Source of the DNA: Rotaria socialis | Lineage: Eukaryota > Rotifera > Eurotatoria > Philodinida > Philodinidae | NCBI GenBank assembly: GCA_905331475.1 | Contig: CAJNYU010004518.1 | Coordinates: 277,767-341,766, forward strand | Reading direction: 5' to 3' | Length of the DNA stretch: 64,000 bases | Shown here: positions 1-11,209 of the stretch, piece by piece | Layout of the letters: every line of letters starts with the position of its first letter | How positions within the stretch are numbered: position 1 is the first letter of the stretch | The notes under the pieces: model-generated | The model's database searches: none | Seen by the model: the letters and a program-made list of their open reading frames with translations, nothing else | What the model was told of the DNA's origin: nothing | Position numbers and translations under genes: made by a program

Positions 1-226
1 TTTTTTTGTCCAAGTCACTTTTGCATGAATTCCAATCAATCTGTATGAGATGAAAATAATTAATTATATAACTTCGCACCCATTATACTCGTAAAGAAAA
101 TTCCCAAACAAAATGATATTAGTTTTCATCGATGAAGCTTGTGCTCCTTGTCCTTACTCATAAAAGCCATAGAGGATACATTTTTTTCTTTTTATATTCT
201 CTTTCCACATCGATTTTGTAAAGCGT

Positions 227-1295
227 GTGTTTAATGAAGCATATCTTTCTCCTTGTCATGCTCTTACATGCATACACTTTCATCAGTGCATATTTAGTAG
301 CATGCTCAAAAAACTATCACCGAAAGGATCTGATCCAGTCACCGACTCGTGGTTCCTCTGTGGGTCGGCATGGCCAGTAATTATTATTACAATGGGTTAT
401 ATTATTTCTGTTCATTATGGCAAACTTTGGATGTCAAATCGGGCCAAACCATTTAATCTTCGTTTACCTATTGTTATATATAATCTATTAGCTGTTTTAG
501 TTAATGCATACGTTATTCTACTAGCAGTGCGAACAGTAACTTTAAAATCTTATCGTATCTATTGTCAAGGCGTTATGCATGATAAAGAAGATATTTATTT
601 AGCTAAAGCTGTCTGGTGGTATTATATTTCGAAAGGTTTTGAATTTTGGGATACATGGTTTTTTATTTTAACAAAAAAAAATTCACATATAAGTATTCTT
701 CATGTTTATCATCATGCAACAATGTTTCCTTTATGGTATCTTGCTACGTAAGTATTATTTCAAATTTAAGAGAAAAAAAAACAAACAGAATATTTCCTTT
801 TTCCTTCTTCATCTTCGTCTGATTATTACTATTATAGACGTTATGCGCCAGGTGGTGAAGTCGCATTGCCAGTTATTGTTAATGCTTGTGTCCATATTGT
901 TATGTATTTGTATTATGCTCTAGCTGTTATGAATATTCAAAGAAAACAATTAGTACGAATTAAACTTTTTGTTACTGTGATACAGGTAAAATAAAAGATT
1001 TATTTATTGATAGTCGGCAATATTGTTTATTGACGTTTAGATAAGTCAATTTGTAGCTGCTGCTATCGGATGTGTATTTCGATTTCATGCTATGCTATTT
1101 CAAGGAGACCAATCATGTTATGATTTTCCTGTTTTATTCGTTTTAATTTTTCTTACACATTCAACATCATTATTATTTCTTTTTCTTAATTATTTTCTAC
1201 AAGAATACATTTGGAAACGAAATACGAAAGGTATTCAATCAGCAAAAGACCATCAGAAAAAAAATGGTTTTATTAAACATGAAAAACATCAATAG
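227..1295 (+). CDS. ELOVL-type very-long-chain fatty acid elongase
   Basis: ER-membrane 3-ketoacyl-CoA synthase of the ELOVL family (closest in feel to ELOVL4/ELOVL1), the condensing enzyme of fatty-acid elongation. Exons read as 227-747, 838-985 and 1041-1295, with GTAAGT/AG and GTAAAA/AG junctions that keep frame. Visible signatures are KGFEFWDTWFFIL, the histidine box HVYHH in exon 1, and YAPGGEVALPVIVN and HIVMYLYYAL in exon 2. Several hydrophobic segments are evident and the tail is basic (KKNGFIKHEKHQ). The start is uncertain: the ATG at 227 gives 25 poorly conserved residues before a second ATG at 302, and a TTTAG just upstream of 302 could be an acceptor for a first exon outside the window. 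From residue GSDPVTDSW onward the match is unambiguous. Confidence 0.88.
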
Positions 1296-2308
1296 AACGT
1301 TTTCTATTAATTTTATGAACTATTTTTTATCGAGAACAGCCTTTTGTTCACTAAAAGAAAATTCGATTAATAATAAAAATTCACAGATCAAGATACAGAT
1401 TATCAGCAATGCTTGCTTCCGAATGCTTATTTTCATATCTATGTTAAGTTAGCTTCTAAATAAATGTCACGACGAAACACCCTCGATGGACACTAAATGA
1501 AACTAAATTCAAATTTAGAGTTGAATTTCGTAGTAGTGATACTTCAAACATATTGTATACATCGAAATCATTTTTCGAATATGATTGCAGATAGTAACAT
1601 ACTGAAAATAATTTACAACCACGAATAGCCCAATTAAAAGAATGCAAATTCTAAAATACGAGCATGGGCGATTTCAGGATGAATCAATGCCCAAATGTTT
1701 AACAGTGATCGGAGAGGTATATGCGTGTTTACGTAGGTTTCTGAATATATATATTTCTTTTCTGACTACAGAAAAATCTCAAACATGTTAGTTCCTTTCA
1801 AATACCGAGATTGTAAGAGTGATAGATGACTCAGAACGTTTTCTCCGTTTATTCGGCATTTTATGTTTGGTTAAGCTAAGATGTCTTTTTCTTTTATAGT
1901 AATTAAATACTAGTTTAGCTGTTTATCATTTCATTGTTTGTCCTTTGAATGAAAAAAAAAGCATCAAAAGATTTGAATGTACTAAATCTAAAAACCGGTT
2001 CTTGTCTGCATTTTTTCCTCTATCTTAAACTAGACGGTGCAGATCGATAGTGCTTCCAACAAGAATATATACTTGTTACTAATTAGTACTAATTCATTAT
2101 CGCTACCACGAGTATGTTTTGTTTTACCTCACATAGACTTCACTGTCGAGTAGAATAGGAATTTGGCTGCAACTAAAAAAAACGTGTTGCGATAAGACTA
2201 TAAAGATACTTTAAATGTAAAATAAAATATATTCTTTCGATAAGAACAAAGAATATTTTATTTTTAATGTGAGCTGTTGTTAACAGATATTTATTGTTTA
2301 TATAGATC
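1296..2308. other. Intergenic, no gene seen
   Basis: AT-rich spacer between the elongase and the ART-LRR gene. Only short ORFs of low-complexity composition; no repeat or RNA gene recognised. Confidence 0.6.
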
Positions 2309-4412
2309 ATGGTCACAACACATATGAATGAAGTTGAACTGAAAAATCTGGTAGGATTTTCTGATTTAGCTGAAGAACCATTAGTATCATTTTCACCTAT
2401 TCACACTTATGAACAAATGCCATTAGTAACGTTAGACGAAGCAATCGAACCATTATTAGCTAGTGTACCTGATGTTAAACAAATGTTATGTTTTGTCAAA
2501 GAAAATTGTCAAGAACCGAAAGACGGTTTAACACTCAATGAATCAGCTTCGATTATGTTATATTCAATAGATTGGAAACCACAAGAAAATTCATTTAATC
2601 TGATTCTTAATCGAACGTTACGGGACGAAAATCGAGAAAGATTAAAACCATGGTACCTTTATTTAAAATTACTTATGAAGTCATTATCAAAACTTCCATC
2701 GATTCATTGTTATGTTTATCGTGGCGTACAAATTGATTTGAGTAACGAATATCCACAAGGAAAAACATTTACTTGGTGGGGATTTTCAATGTGTACTCGA
2801 TCAATTGAAAAATTTGAAAAAAAACAATTTATCGATGAAAAAAGTCCAAGAACTCGATTTAAAATCGAATGTCAATCAGCCAAAGATATTCGTAATCATT
2901 CATTGCATAAAGCAACCGATGAAATTCTTTTATTATCAGCTCAATGTTATAAAGTTATTTCATCCCTGGATTCAGGTAGCGGTCTTCATGTTATCCAAGT
3001 CAAAGAAATGGATCCATATTCAGTTTCATCATCAAATAATGCTGATCGTACTTCATCAATTAATTTATCATTTAATCAACGAAAACCTTCGATTAGTATA
3101 TTGATTCGGGAGGCATCATTCTGTTCAGTTGTATTGAAATTAACAGTAAGATTATATGAATGGTTGAATATTTATTCTATAGTATGTTTCAAAGTATTCT
3201 ATAACTTTTCAGTATAGTTTTGAATTGCTTCGAGGTCGAACCCTTTGGCATATATTTCAAGACCAATAATATTACTGACGGGTTAATTAGTTAGGTCGTT
3301 TTTTCCAGAAGATCAATAAGCACTAAATTGTTACGGGATACCGAAAAATAATTTGAAGATCGACAGGTCCATCCCTTCATCCGACTGGAATTCCAGATAT
3401 CTCTGATAGAAAAATCTAAAATGTTAAATGGAAAAAATATTTTTGTTCAGCAGAATCATTCGACTGATGAACCAAGGCTTAACATGCAATAAATTTTAAT
3501 AGAAAATTTTACAACAAACAATCTCAGTACCTACTTCACTCTAGATAATATTGTAGATCAGAAATGCGTAGTATATGCTGATACTTGAAATAAACCTTCG
3601 TTTTCGCCATCAGAGTTCTTTCAGAAATAATTATTGATATTTTCCTATATATAACAAGATTATTATATTCATTGTTTTTGCTCATTATTTCTTTCTAGGG
3701 ATCGTCATCATCATCATCAACATATCATAATTCTCATTTAGAAGATTTATTAACTCTATGTAAATCCGACTCATGTATTGATTTATCTGTACGTGAGTTG
3801 ATTGATCAAGATATGCCAATTATTGTTCAACGAGCAATAATTGATAAAAAATGTAAAGGACTTTATTTAACAGGAAATAAACTTTCGAGTCAAAGTATTT
3901 CAATCTTATGTGATGGATTATATAATAATTCAACATTGGTCGAATTAGACTTATCCGACAATCACATATCTGATAGTGGTATTCAAATTTTAATAGATGT
4001 TCTTTCAACAAATAAGTCCATTCTTAAAAGACTTCATCTCGGGTCAAATAATATATCTGATCAAGCTATAAAATATCTATCGGATATGCTTAAAACAAAT
4101 CAATCATTAACGCATCTATTGTTAAATCGTAATAATATAAGCAATCGTGGTGTACATTTATTATCGAATGTTTTAGCATTACATAATCGTTCACTTGAAG
4201 TATTATCATTTTCAGCAAATAGTTTAATAACAGATGTAAGTGTTGATTCATTAATTGCCATGCTTGAACAAAATAATACATTAAAAGAACTTGACATTAA
4301 ATATTGTAATATGACAATAAGCAATAGTCAACGTCTTCAAAAAACAGCCAATGAAAAACATGGTTTTAAACTTTATACAAATCCAATTCAAAGTACTTGT
4401 TGTGTATCATAA
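2309..4412 (+). CDS. ART domain fused to leucine-rich repeats
   Basis: Two exons, 2309-3145 and 3699-4412, join in phase 0 (donor ACA|GTAAGA, acceptor TTTCTAG|GGA) for about 516 residues. Exon 1 encodes a mono-ADP-ribosyltransferase of the R-S-E class. Arg is in VYRGVQ (about residue 138), Ser in WWGFSMCT (about 160), and the catalytic-position Glu in ATDEILL (about 205). The residue two before that Glu is Thr, not the Glu of the E-x-E motif of arginine-specific ARTs, so target specificity or activity may differ. Exon 2 starts with a Ser-rich linker and then carries several ribonuclease-inhibitor-type LRRs (LxxLxLSDNxISDxGxxxL), as in NLR-type proteins. No signal peptide is seen, so it is probably intracellular. 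It ends in CCVS. The intron is long (553 bp) compared with neighbouring genes. Confidence 0.85.
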
Positions 4413-4541
4413 AATTTCTTTAGTTATTTTAAAAAAATGGTTTTCAATATAAATTATTTATAATAAAAAACAAAAGCGAGGAAAGATTGCATCGTATACT
4501 TGTGTTTCCAATCATGTATAAATCATATTTAAAGGTCAGCA

Positions 4542-4774
4542 GTGTCACATATCCAAAATTTTGGAGATGCCAACACATCTCCCGCGGGAGATGCCGCATC
4601 TCGCGCGAGAGATGTGGGTGCGGGTGTGGGGGATGCGCATCTCTAAAGGAGATCTTACATCTCCAGTGGTGAATGACCGGATCTCCCGACTGTGGGTGTC
4701 ACGTCTCCAGCGGGAGACGCAGCATCTCCTGTTGGAGCTGTGGTGGCATCTCCAAAATTTTGCATATGTGACAC
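4542..4774. mobile_element. MITE with about 30-bp TIRs and internal palindrome array
   Basis: A 233-bp GC-rich island. The ends are inverted copies of each other (GTGTCACATATCCAAAATTT on the left; its mirror, ending GTGACAC, on the right, about one mismatch). Inside are several imperfect palindromes of the form ATCTCC-NN-GGAGAT (about 4577, 4597, 4640, 4709). No coding capacity. A CA dinucleotide flanks both ends and may be a target duplication, which is weak evidence. Confidence 0.75.
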
Positions 4775-5512
4775 CACTCACGTATTGTAGCAAGTGACAT
4801 GTTGAATACGAATGATACTGTCTTGTCATTATACAGTATTTATATAGATAATCTTCAAGAAAAGTGGTCTGTACCGAAGATAAATCTCGATCGATAGTCA
4901 TTGTTGAAGCAAAAAAGCATTTTATATGCAGTTTTCAAAGTCTCGATTTGTGGCACTATAGTTGAAAAATACAACTATCTATATTATTCTGTAGTTGATG
5001 ATAATTACATTTTTAGCTATTGTAGATATGTGGATTTGAAGGTTCTGCTTTTGTTTTTACTCGCATTTCTTATGTTCCCAGATTCTTTGAGCGTTGATTT
5101 CTGTCCAAATGGTTGGAGCTTAATAAATCTATTTCATCATTTCACGATACATTGCCTATCGATTTTGCTTAATCTCTTTTTTTTTTATTACTATCATAGT
5201 TTCTTATTTTCTTTCACTTACAATATACTAAACAACAAATCCACATATATATTGATTCCAATGAATAAAAATTAACATCAAACAGCAAACATGTGTAATC
5301 ATTCGGAAAGAACGATGCTATTGTTGAATTTCAATCATATTTTGATTGGAATCTGGCAATATTTGATATAATGCAATCGGCTGTGATAAAAGTTTGTTTG
5401 AATTGAAAGACTGGAAGATTCATGTGAGTTGATCAATGAACAATTTTCTCATATCATTTCATTGAACCAATAAGATATATTCTCGCTGAAGTTATGCAAT
5501 GTTTTAGTAAAC
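4775..5512. other. Intergenic, no gene seen
   Basis: AT-rich sequence. One open frame (4901-5275) is Phe/Leu/Tyr-rich without recognisable motifs and is not called as a gene. Confidence 0.55.
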
Positions 5513-5875
5513 TAGGGATGTAACGGTGACGATCAAAAACCGTTCCACCGTCACCGTTGGACCGGTGAAGCGGTGGACCGGGGCCGGGGCCGGGTTTACC
5601 GGTGAAAGCCGGAAAGACTACAAAACACCTACGGTGAAGGCCGGTTTTTTCTAAGATTCAGAGATATCTCTATCAGTGTGATCTGGTAGCACCACTGCAC
5701 CGACCTTCACCGTAGGTGTTTTGCAGTCTTTCCGACCTTCACCGTAGGTGTTTTGTAGTCTTTCCGACCTTCACCGCTCCCACCGGGGCCCGGTCCACCG
5801 TTTCACCGCTCCCACCGTTTCACCGGTCTCAAGCGGTGGAACGGTGAACGATTAATCGTCACCGTTGCATCCCTA
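5513..5875. mobile_element. hAT-type MITE with CCGG-rich core
   Basis: A 363-bp element with inverted ends (TAGGGATGTAACGGTGACGA on the left; the right end reads TCGTCACCGTTGCATCCCTA). It is flanked by the direct repeat AGTAAAC at 5506-5512 and 5877-5883, or 7 of 8 bases if an 8-bp duplication is assumed. This is typical of hAT insertion. The interior is repeated ACCGGTGAA / CACCGTAGGTGTTTTG blocks, strongly GC-rich against the AT-rich surroundings. Non-coding. Confidence 0.85.
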
Positions 5876-5883
5876 CAGTAAAC

Positions 5884-6612
5884 GGTAGAAAACACATCTA
5901 CAATTTTCATAAATCACAATTCTAAAAGTATCTGCTTATATGTTACCACAGCACAAATTGATATTCAAATGAATTCATTATCATATATTATGATAAATTC
6001 TCGTTGAAGTTTCTTGAATGATTCAATTTTCAATTCGAAGGATTATGAAAAACTTCATGTATTTTGTGTCAATAAATCAACGAGTAGATAACTCTCTATT
6101 GCACTAGAGAACGCTTGCACACTAGATTTATTTTTATCATCTACAACTCTACGTTGAACTATATATTAACATAAATTTTATCTACGTCCTAAACAAGTCC
6201 AGATGGCGTCAACAGTGGCACACTTGCACGCAGAAAAAGCAACTTGTTATTTATTCGAATTCATTGCAGAACTGAATGATGAAGACAAAAACAAATAGTA
6301 GCTATTTGTGAAAAGGAATTCAGTGAAAAAGAAAAAGAAAAAGAAAAGAAAAGTGTCTTTATTCTTCACTTAATTTTTTCACCACAGCAACGTTTAGTAT
6401 TATGATGAATGTAAATGACTCACAATATTATTGATTTAGCCATGTGTAGAACAGAAAATGAAAACAATAACTGCTCTTTATCATACTTCCTCGACTGCAA
6501 GAAAACTCAAAGGAGAAACATGTCATGATGAATATTTTTCATTTATATAAAGAGATTTGTTTTACATAAATATTCATTTCGATTTAGTATTCGCTGAAAA
6601 TCAGCTGCATAT
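5884..6612. other. Intergenic, upstream of the ART-TPR gene
   Basis: No gene recognised. A purine-rich AAGAAAAAG run lies near 6328-6350. The region just before 6613 presumably contains the promoter of the next gene, but no specific element can be named. Confidence 0.5.
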
Positions 6613-8424
6613 ATGTCAACTCCTGCACGACGCACTTTTCAACGAGATTCAGTTATCTGGCTCGATAAGAATGTTACTACATCGAAAGATTGTGCTAAAG
6701 CTCGCCACGATCTGCAAGCAATCACTAATTCGGTTAAAACATTTTCTAATCCAAATACATGTGTTGATTTCCTATTGAGAATGAATTCGAATGATGAACT
6801 TGTATTTTTTATTGTATCCGACACTCTTGGTGAAGGTATTATTCAATTGATTCATCCAATGCAACACGTGCACCGTATTTATGTTTACTCTTCGAATACA
6901 TCGAATATTGTATCGTGGACGAATCAGTACGATAAGGTCTCACCTAATGTATTTGAGAATGTGACATCAATATGTGAACAATTGAAAAATGATAGAAAAA
7001 AATATGAAAATGATTTCGTAGCAATTTCTTTTGTTTCAAAATCAGAAATTGACGCTGAAAACCGGCAAGATCCATCATTTATGTATAATCAATTGCTCAA
7101 GGATATTTTAAAAGATAATAAAAATGATGCAGAAGAAGTTGCCCGAAAACAAATGCTAGATTTCTGTCGTGAATATTATAAAAATAATGACTGCGAGCTT
7201 AAGATAATTGAGGAATTCGAACGGGAATTTTTTCCCGAGCATGCCTTTTATTGGTATACGCGCGACTGTTTTCTATACAAGATATTGAACAAAGCTTTAT
7301 GGACACCGGAACCAGCCATACTCTATAAATTACGTTATTTTATTCGTCATCTAGATCAACAGTTAACAATCACAGCAAGTCAACAATTGCAACGGCAACA
7401 TGTCAAAAAAGTTTTTCGTGGTCAAGGTATCCCAACATGTGAATTCAACAAATTAAGGAATGGTGTCGGTGGTCTTCTTTCATTTAACAATTTTCTTTCT
7501 ACAAGTTTGAATCGAAATATTGCTCGCGATTTTGCGGAACCAGCGAAATACTTATCGGATGAAACATCGGTTATATTCTCGATGAATATTGATTCACACA
7601 AGAGTAAATGTTCTTTTATTGTTGTTGGCAATTTAGGTTTTTATCAAAATCTTGAACAAGAAGTTTTGTTTTCGATGGGAACCGTTTTTCTTATTGAAAA
7701 CGTTAAGAAAACGTCCACTGATCAATGGGAAGTTCAATTGACTTTGACCGACAATACTGTTGATAATCTTGCTCATTATACGGCGAAGGTACGAAAACAA
7801 ATACACAGTTCTCATATATTGATTAGTTTAGTAAAGCTCATGGATGAAATGGGCCAATACAAGATGATCGATGTATTCGCTGATGTTTTTGCTGAAGATA
7901 ACATAATTCATCAGCATCCAGGACGTCTTGCGGAAATGCAACATGCAATGGGTAGCGCCTATTTATCAGCTGGCAATAAAAATAAAGCACTGGAGTTCCT
8001 AGAAAATGCGCTTGCAACTTATTTGACACTTGTACCAGCTGATTATCCAAGTCTTTCCCCAACATATAATAATATAGGTAGTGTTTATCTTTCAAAAAAA
8101 AATCATAAAAAAGCACTCGAATATCAGCAGAAGGCTCTCGACTGTCAACTAAATGCGTCGGATCCGAATTTAAATTCAATTGCGACTTATTCAATGAATA
8201 TTGCTACAATCCATGAAAGTTTAGGACAACATGATGAAGCATTAGTTCATCTACAACGTGCTTTAGAATTACAAAAACAATATCTTGGCGAAGATGATCC
8301 AGCTCTATCGCTTACCTACGATGTAATCGCTCGCATATGTTACGAAAAACAAGAGTTTGAACGAGCAGGTATGTCACGTTTAGAAATGAGGACACTTTTT
8401 CCATGGATAGTTTTTGTATTTTAA
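6613..8424 (+). CDS. ART with C-terminal tetratricopeptide repeats
   Basis: A 603-residue open frame. Residues 1-140 look like the N-terminal alpha/beta region common to rotifer ART-TPR proteins (DELVFFIVSD, VHRIYVYSS). The ART catalytic domain spans about 165-390, with Arg in VFRGQG (about 269), Ser in FNNFLSTSLNR (about 297) and an intact E-Q-E (EQEVLF, about 348-350), the signature of arginine-specific mono-ADP-ribosyltransferases. Residues 440-585 form kinesin-light-chain-like TPRs (AxxYNNIGxVYxxKxxxxKALEYxxKAL). No signal peptide. The last 18 residues depart from the TPR pattern exactly where a good donor occurs (CAG|GTATGT at 8369), so a further TPR exon may have existed. No convincing downstream exon is seen before the foldback element at 8540, so the 3' end may be truncated. 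Confidence 0.88.
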   Translation: MSTPARRTFQRDSVIWLDKNVTTSKDCAKARHDLQAITNSVKTFSNPNTCVDFLLRMNSNDELVFFIVSDTLGEGIIQLIHPMQHVHRIYVYSSNTSNIVSWTNQYDKVSPNVFENVTSICEQLKNDRKKYENDFVAISFVSKSEIDAENRQDPSFMYNQLLKDILKDNKNDAEEVARKQMLDFCREYYKNNDCELKIIEEFEREFFPEHAFYWYTRDCFLYKILNKALWTPEPAILYKLRYFIRHLDQQLTITASQQLQRQHVKKVFRGQGIPTCEFNKLRNGVGGLLSFNNFLSTSLNRNIARDFAEPAKYLSDETSVIFSMNIDSHKSKCSFIVVGNLGFYQNLEQEVLFSMGTVFLIENVKKTSTDQWEVQLTLTDNTVDNLAHYTAKVRKQIHSSHILISLVKLMDEMGQYKMIDVFADVFAEDNIIHQHPGRLAEMQHAMGSAYLSAGNKNKALEFLENALATYLTLVPADYPSLSPTYNNIGSVYLSKKNHKKALEYQQKALDCQLNASDPNLNSIATYSMNIATIHESLGQHDEALVHLQRALELQKQYLGEDDPALSLTYDVIARICYEKQEFERAGMSRLEMRTLFPWIVFVF

Positions 8425-8539
8425 TAATAAGAAAATTCAGTGAGAAGAAAATATGACGTTAGTATAAACAATAGTAATTAATTTGATATATTCATTTGTT
8501 ACAAATTTGTCTATACATAATATATTCTATGGATTATTT

Positions 8540-9341
8540 GGGTGCGTCCCTTTTCGTCCTCACTCTTCCGGACATCAGGTTATTTGACCGGATGTTCGAA
8601 ATCGGATATAAAAAATAAAATCGATTTTCCGGATGTTCGGAATGAAAACCGTCCAGATGTTCGGAACGAAAAAATACAGGATGTTCGGAACATAAAGTGA
8701 CAGATGTTCGGAATAAAAAATGACCGATGTTCGGAACGAAAAAATACTGAATGTTGGAAATGAATTTTGGTGTATGTTTTATAGTGGGAATGAGTAGTAA
8801 AACTATAAACTTCTCTGTTTTATAGAGGGTAGGTGCTGGTAACAAAAAATTTACTAATAATTCTCATAGATTTTCAGCCAGCAGTTCATTAAGTGAAAGA
8901 AAATGTAGGCGAAACAGATGATGCCAATATTAAACAAATTCCAAAAAAGAAAAAAACAAGACGCTGCAAAAAAACAATAGACATAAAAATTTTTTCTTAC
9001 AAAAGTTATTTATTCTCTCACTTGTATAAACTTTTGTTGTCTTATGTTTTTTTTTGTGAAAGACTATACTAGGAAATAAAAGAAAATAAACTATGTTATA
9101 AAAAAATTATTTTCTCTTCCGAACATCCTGTATTTTTTCGTTCCGAACATCGGTCATTTTTTGTCTCGAACATCTGTCATTTTATGTTCCGAACATCTAG
9201 ACGACTTTCATTCCGAACACCCGGTCTTTTTCATTCCGACCTTCCGGTGTTTTCATTCCGAACATCCGGAAACTGAAGTTCGGAATGGACTTCTCCGACC
9301 GATGTCCATAAAAAAAATGAGGACGAAAAGGGACCACCCCT
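8540..9341. mobile_element. 0.8-kb foldback element with long repeat-filled arms
   Basis: The ends are inverted copies (GGGTGCGTCCCTTTTCGTCC on the left; GGACGAAAAGGGACCACCCC on the right). Both arms (about 8560-8760 and 9115-9300) are arrays of a GATGTTCGGAA(C/T)GAAAAA-type unit in opposite orientation, six to seven units each. The AT-rich centre (8760-9110) is unique. No transposase is encoded. TATTT occurs at both flanks (about 8534-8538 and 9341-9345) and may be a short target duplication. It lies between the 3' end of the ART-TPR gene and the truncated permease. Confidence 0.8.
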
Positions 9342-9662
9342 ATTTTACGCGCCCTACCATGAAACACGTGCCAGAATGCAGTGGTTGCAGTTGTGTGAAT
9401 CTGTGCAGTTGATTTCATAAAAGGACTACACGATAAGAAATTTTCTAGCTAGCAGCCCCTTCTAAAATTTCAACCGCCCATATGAAAAATGAAGCCCAGA
9501 TAAAATACTGAACTTCGGTAAAACCTTTTGTTGCATTCATACTTTAATAAGCGCAGGAACGTGCACGTATTATGAAGTTCAGTAATGTCTAATTACCGTG
9601 AATGTTCTCATCTGAAAATGTTTATCGAATGTTTTGATGATTAAACGCACTTTTAAATATAG
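9342..9662. other. Region where the permease N-terminus would be expected
   Basis: No exon encoding the first two membrane segments of an APC-type permease is found here or in the preceding element. Stops occur in all relevant frames. Ends in an acceptor-like AAATATAG before the first permease exon. Confidence 0.5.
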
Positions 9663-11209
9663 GGCTGGCGAACTAATGACTGCTCGCTATGCTCCATTGG
9701 CTTGCTTCATATGTGGTTGGTTCAACTTCATCGGAAATGTTATGGGTAGGAAAGAAAACAGTCTTCAACATCTTTGAAATATTTTATTTTTGAAAGGCGA
9801 TGTTGCAATGTCATCTGGCTTTGCTACAATGCTGAATACAGCTATGATTATTTCTGGCAATAGTTCGTTGAGCACTGGTGTTCAAACAGGCATATCTATC
9901 GGCATGACTTTTATTTGGGTTACGACAAATGCTCTGAGGATCGACCAACAAGGCTGGATTCACACTTTGGCTACTGGCATTCAAATAGGTGGCGTAATTA
10001 TCATTGCTACCGTTCTTTTCACCATGGCTCGTCAACAAGCTACTGCCGAAGATGTTTTCACGTCCACATACAATGGTACTGGCTTTCCTTTCATTTATGT
10101 GTGCTTCATTGGTGTCATTCCGGCACTGTTTGCATTTTCTGGTTATGACAGTAATCATGCTATTAGTGATCATTCGTTGTCATCTTAGTTGTTTTTTGTA
10201 GGTGGTGCTCATTTGGCAGAAGAAACTCGTGATGCTAGTCGTGCAAGTGAGTGAATATCTAAGAAAACGATTGACTCGAAAAACTTGCAATCGGATTTCG
10301 TTCAAAAAGAAGAACACTTTGAAGTCTCATTTTTTTCTTACAGCTCCCAAAGGAATTGTGGGCACTTGTATATGTAGTGCTGTAGCTGGTGCTACTTTCT
10401 TGCTTGCTCTTCTCTTTTCAATTCCGAATGTACGCTCTTTTGTTGAGAGCAATCAATATAGTGGTAGTGAACTTAATTTAGCAATCGCCACCTGCCAGCT
10501 GGCTGTCCCTTCTCCGGGACCACTTCTATTAACAATTCTTCTCCTCGTCAATATGTACTTTGCTGGCATGTCATCATTGACTGGCACTAGTCGTATAAGG
10601 TAAAGTTTTGCGTCGATTTTTGTTTTTATTTATATCAAGCATGTTGCTTATTACAGTTTCGCCATGGCTCGCGATGGAGTTCTTCCATTCTCTGCGATTC
10701 TTCGTTGGATTTTTCAGCCAACAAAAAGTCCAATCGCTACTTTGATATTTATTTTCATTCTTGAATCTTCATTTCTTTTATTGCAATTAGCAGAGCCTAC
10801 TGCTTTCAATGCTTTTCTCGCTAGTAATACCCTTGGCCTTCAAATATCATATGGTATACCTGTTCTATTACGTTGCACAGTGGCACGTAACTGTTTTGTG
10901 CTTGGTGAATTCAATCTAGGTCGCTTTGGTCAGCCGATCGCTGTTATTTCATCAGCTTGGCTTTTTATAACAGCATTCATTATGTTTTTTCCATTTCAAT
11001 ATCCGGTGACATCAAACAATATGAACTATGCTGTAGTCATCATTGGTGGTACTTCTTTGGTTGCTGCAGTCTATTGGATTGTCTCTGCTCGTCATTGGTT
11101 TCTAGGTCCAAAGCGAACACATATCGATTCAACTCCGTTACTGCCAGTCCAAGGTTTAAATAAAGAGAGTAACGAGGGTTTACCATCATCTGATTCTGTT
11201 CGTCCTTGA
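9663..11209 (+). CDS. APC-superfamily amino-acid/GABA-type permease, 5'-truncated
   Basis: Exons 9663-9745, 9797-10150, 10202-10246, 10344-10599 and 10657-11209 join in frame through small introns for about 429 residues. The motifs are those of the fungal/plant GABA-choline-polyamine permease group (Uga4/BAT1-like): RYAPLACFICGWFNFIGN, FAFSGYDSGAHLAEETRDAS followed by PKGI, the loop FAMARDGVLPFS and a C-terminal GKFxLGRFGQPI-like stretch (FNLGRFGQPIAVIS). About ten membrane segments remain. Relatives of this type are usually over 500 residues; the N-terminal roughly 100 residues with TM1-2 are missing, and the first exon starts at an acceptor with no donor partner visible. It may be a truncated pseudogene, or have a distant first exon. 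The group is unusual for animals, so horizontal acquisition is plausible (inference). Confidence 0.78.

Noticed and set aside
1456-1647. 63-codon minus-strand ORF after the elongase
   Set aside because: Short, no motif, typical length by chance in AT-rich DNA.
4613-4640. TGTGGG-containing stretch, similar to the bdelloid telomere repeat
   Set aside because: Only isolated motifs inside the palindromic MITE, with no tandem array, so no telomere or internal telomeric repeat is claimed.
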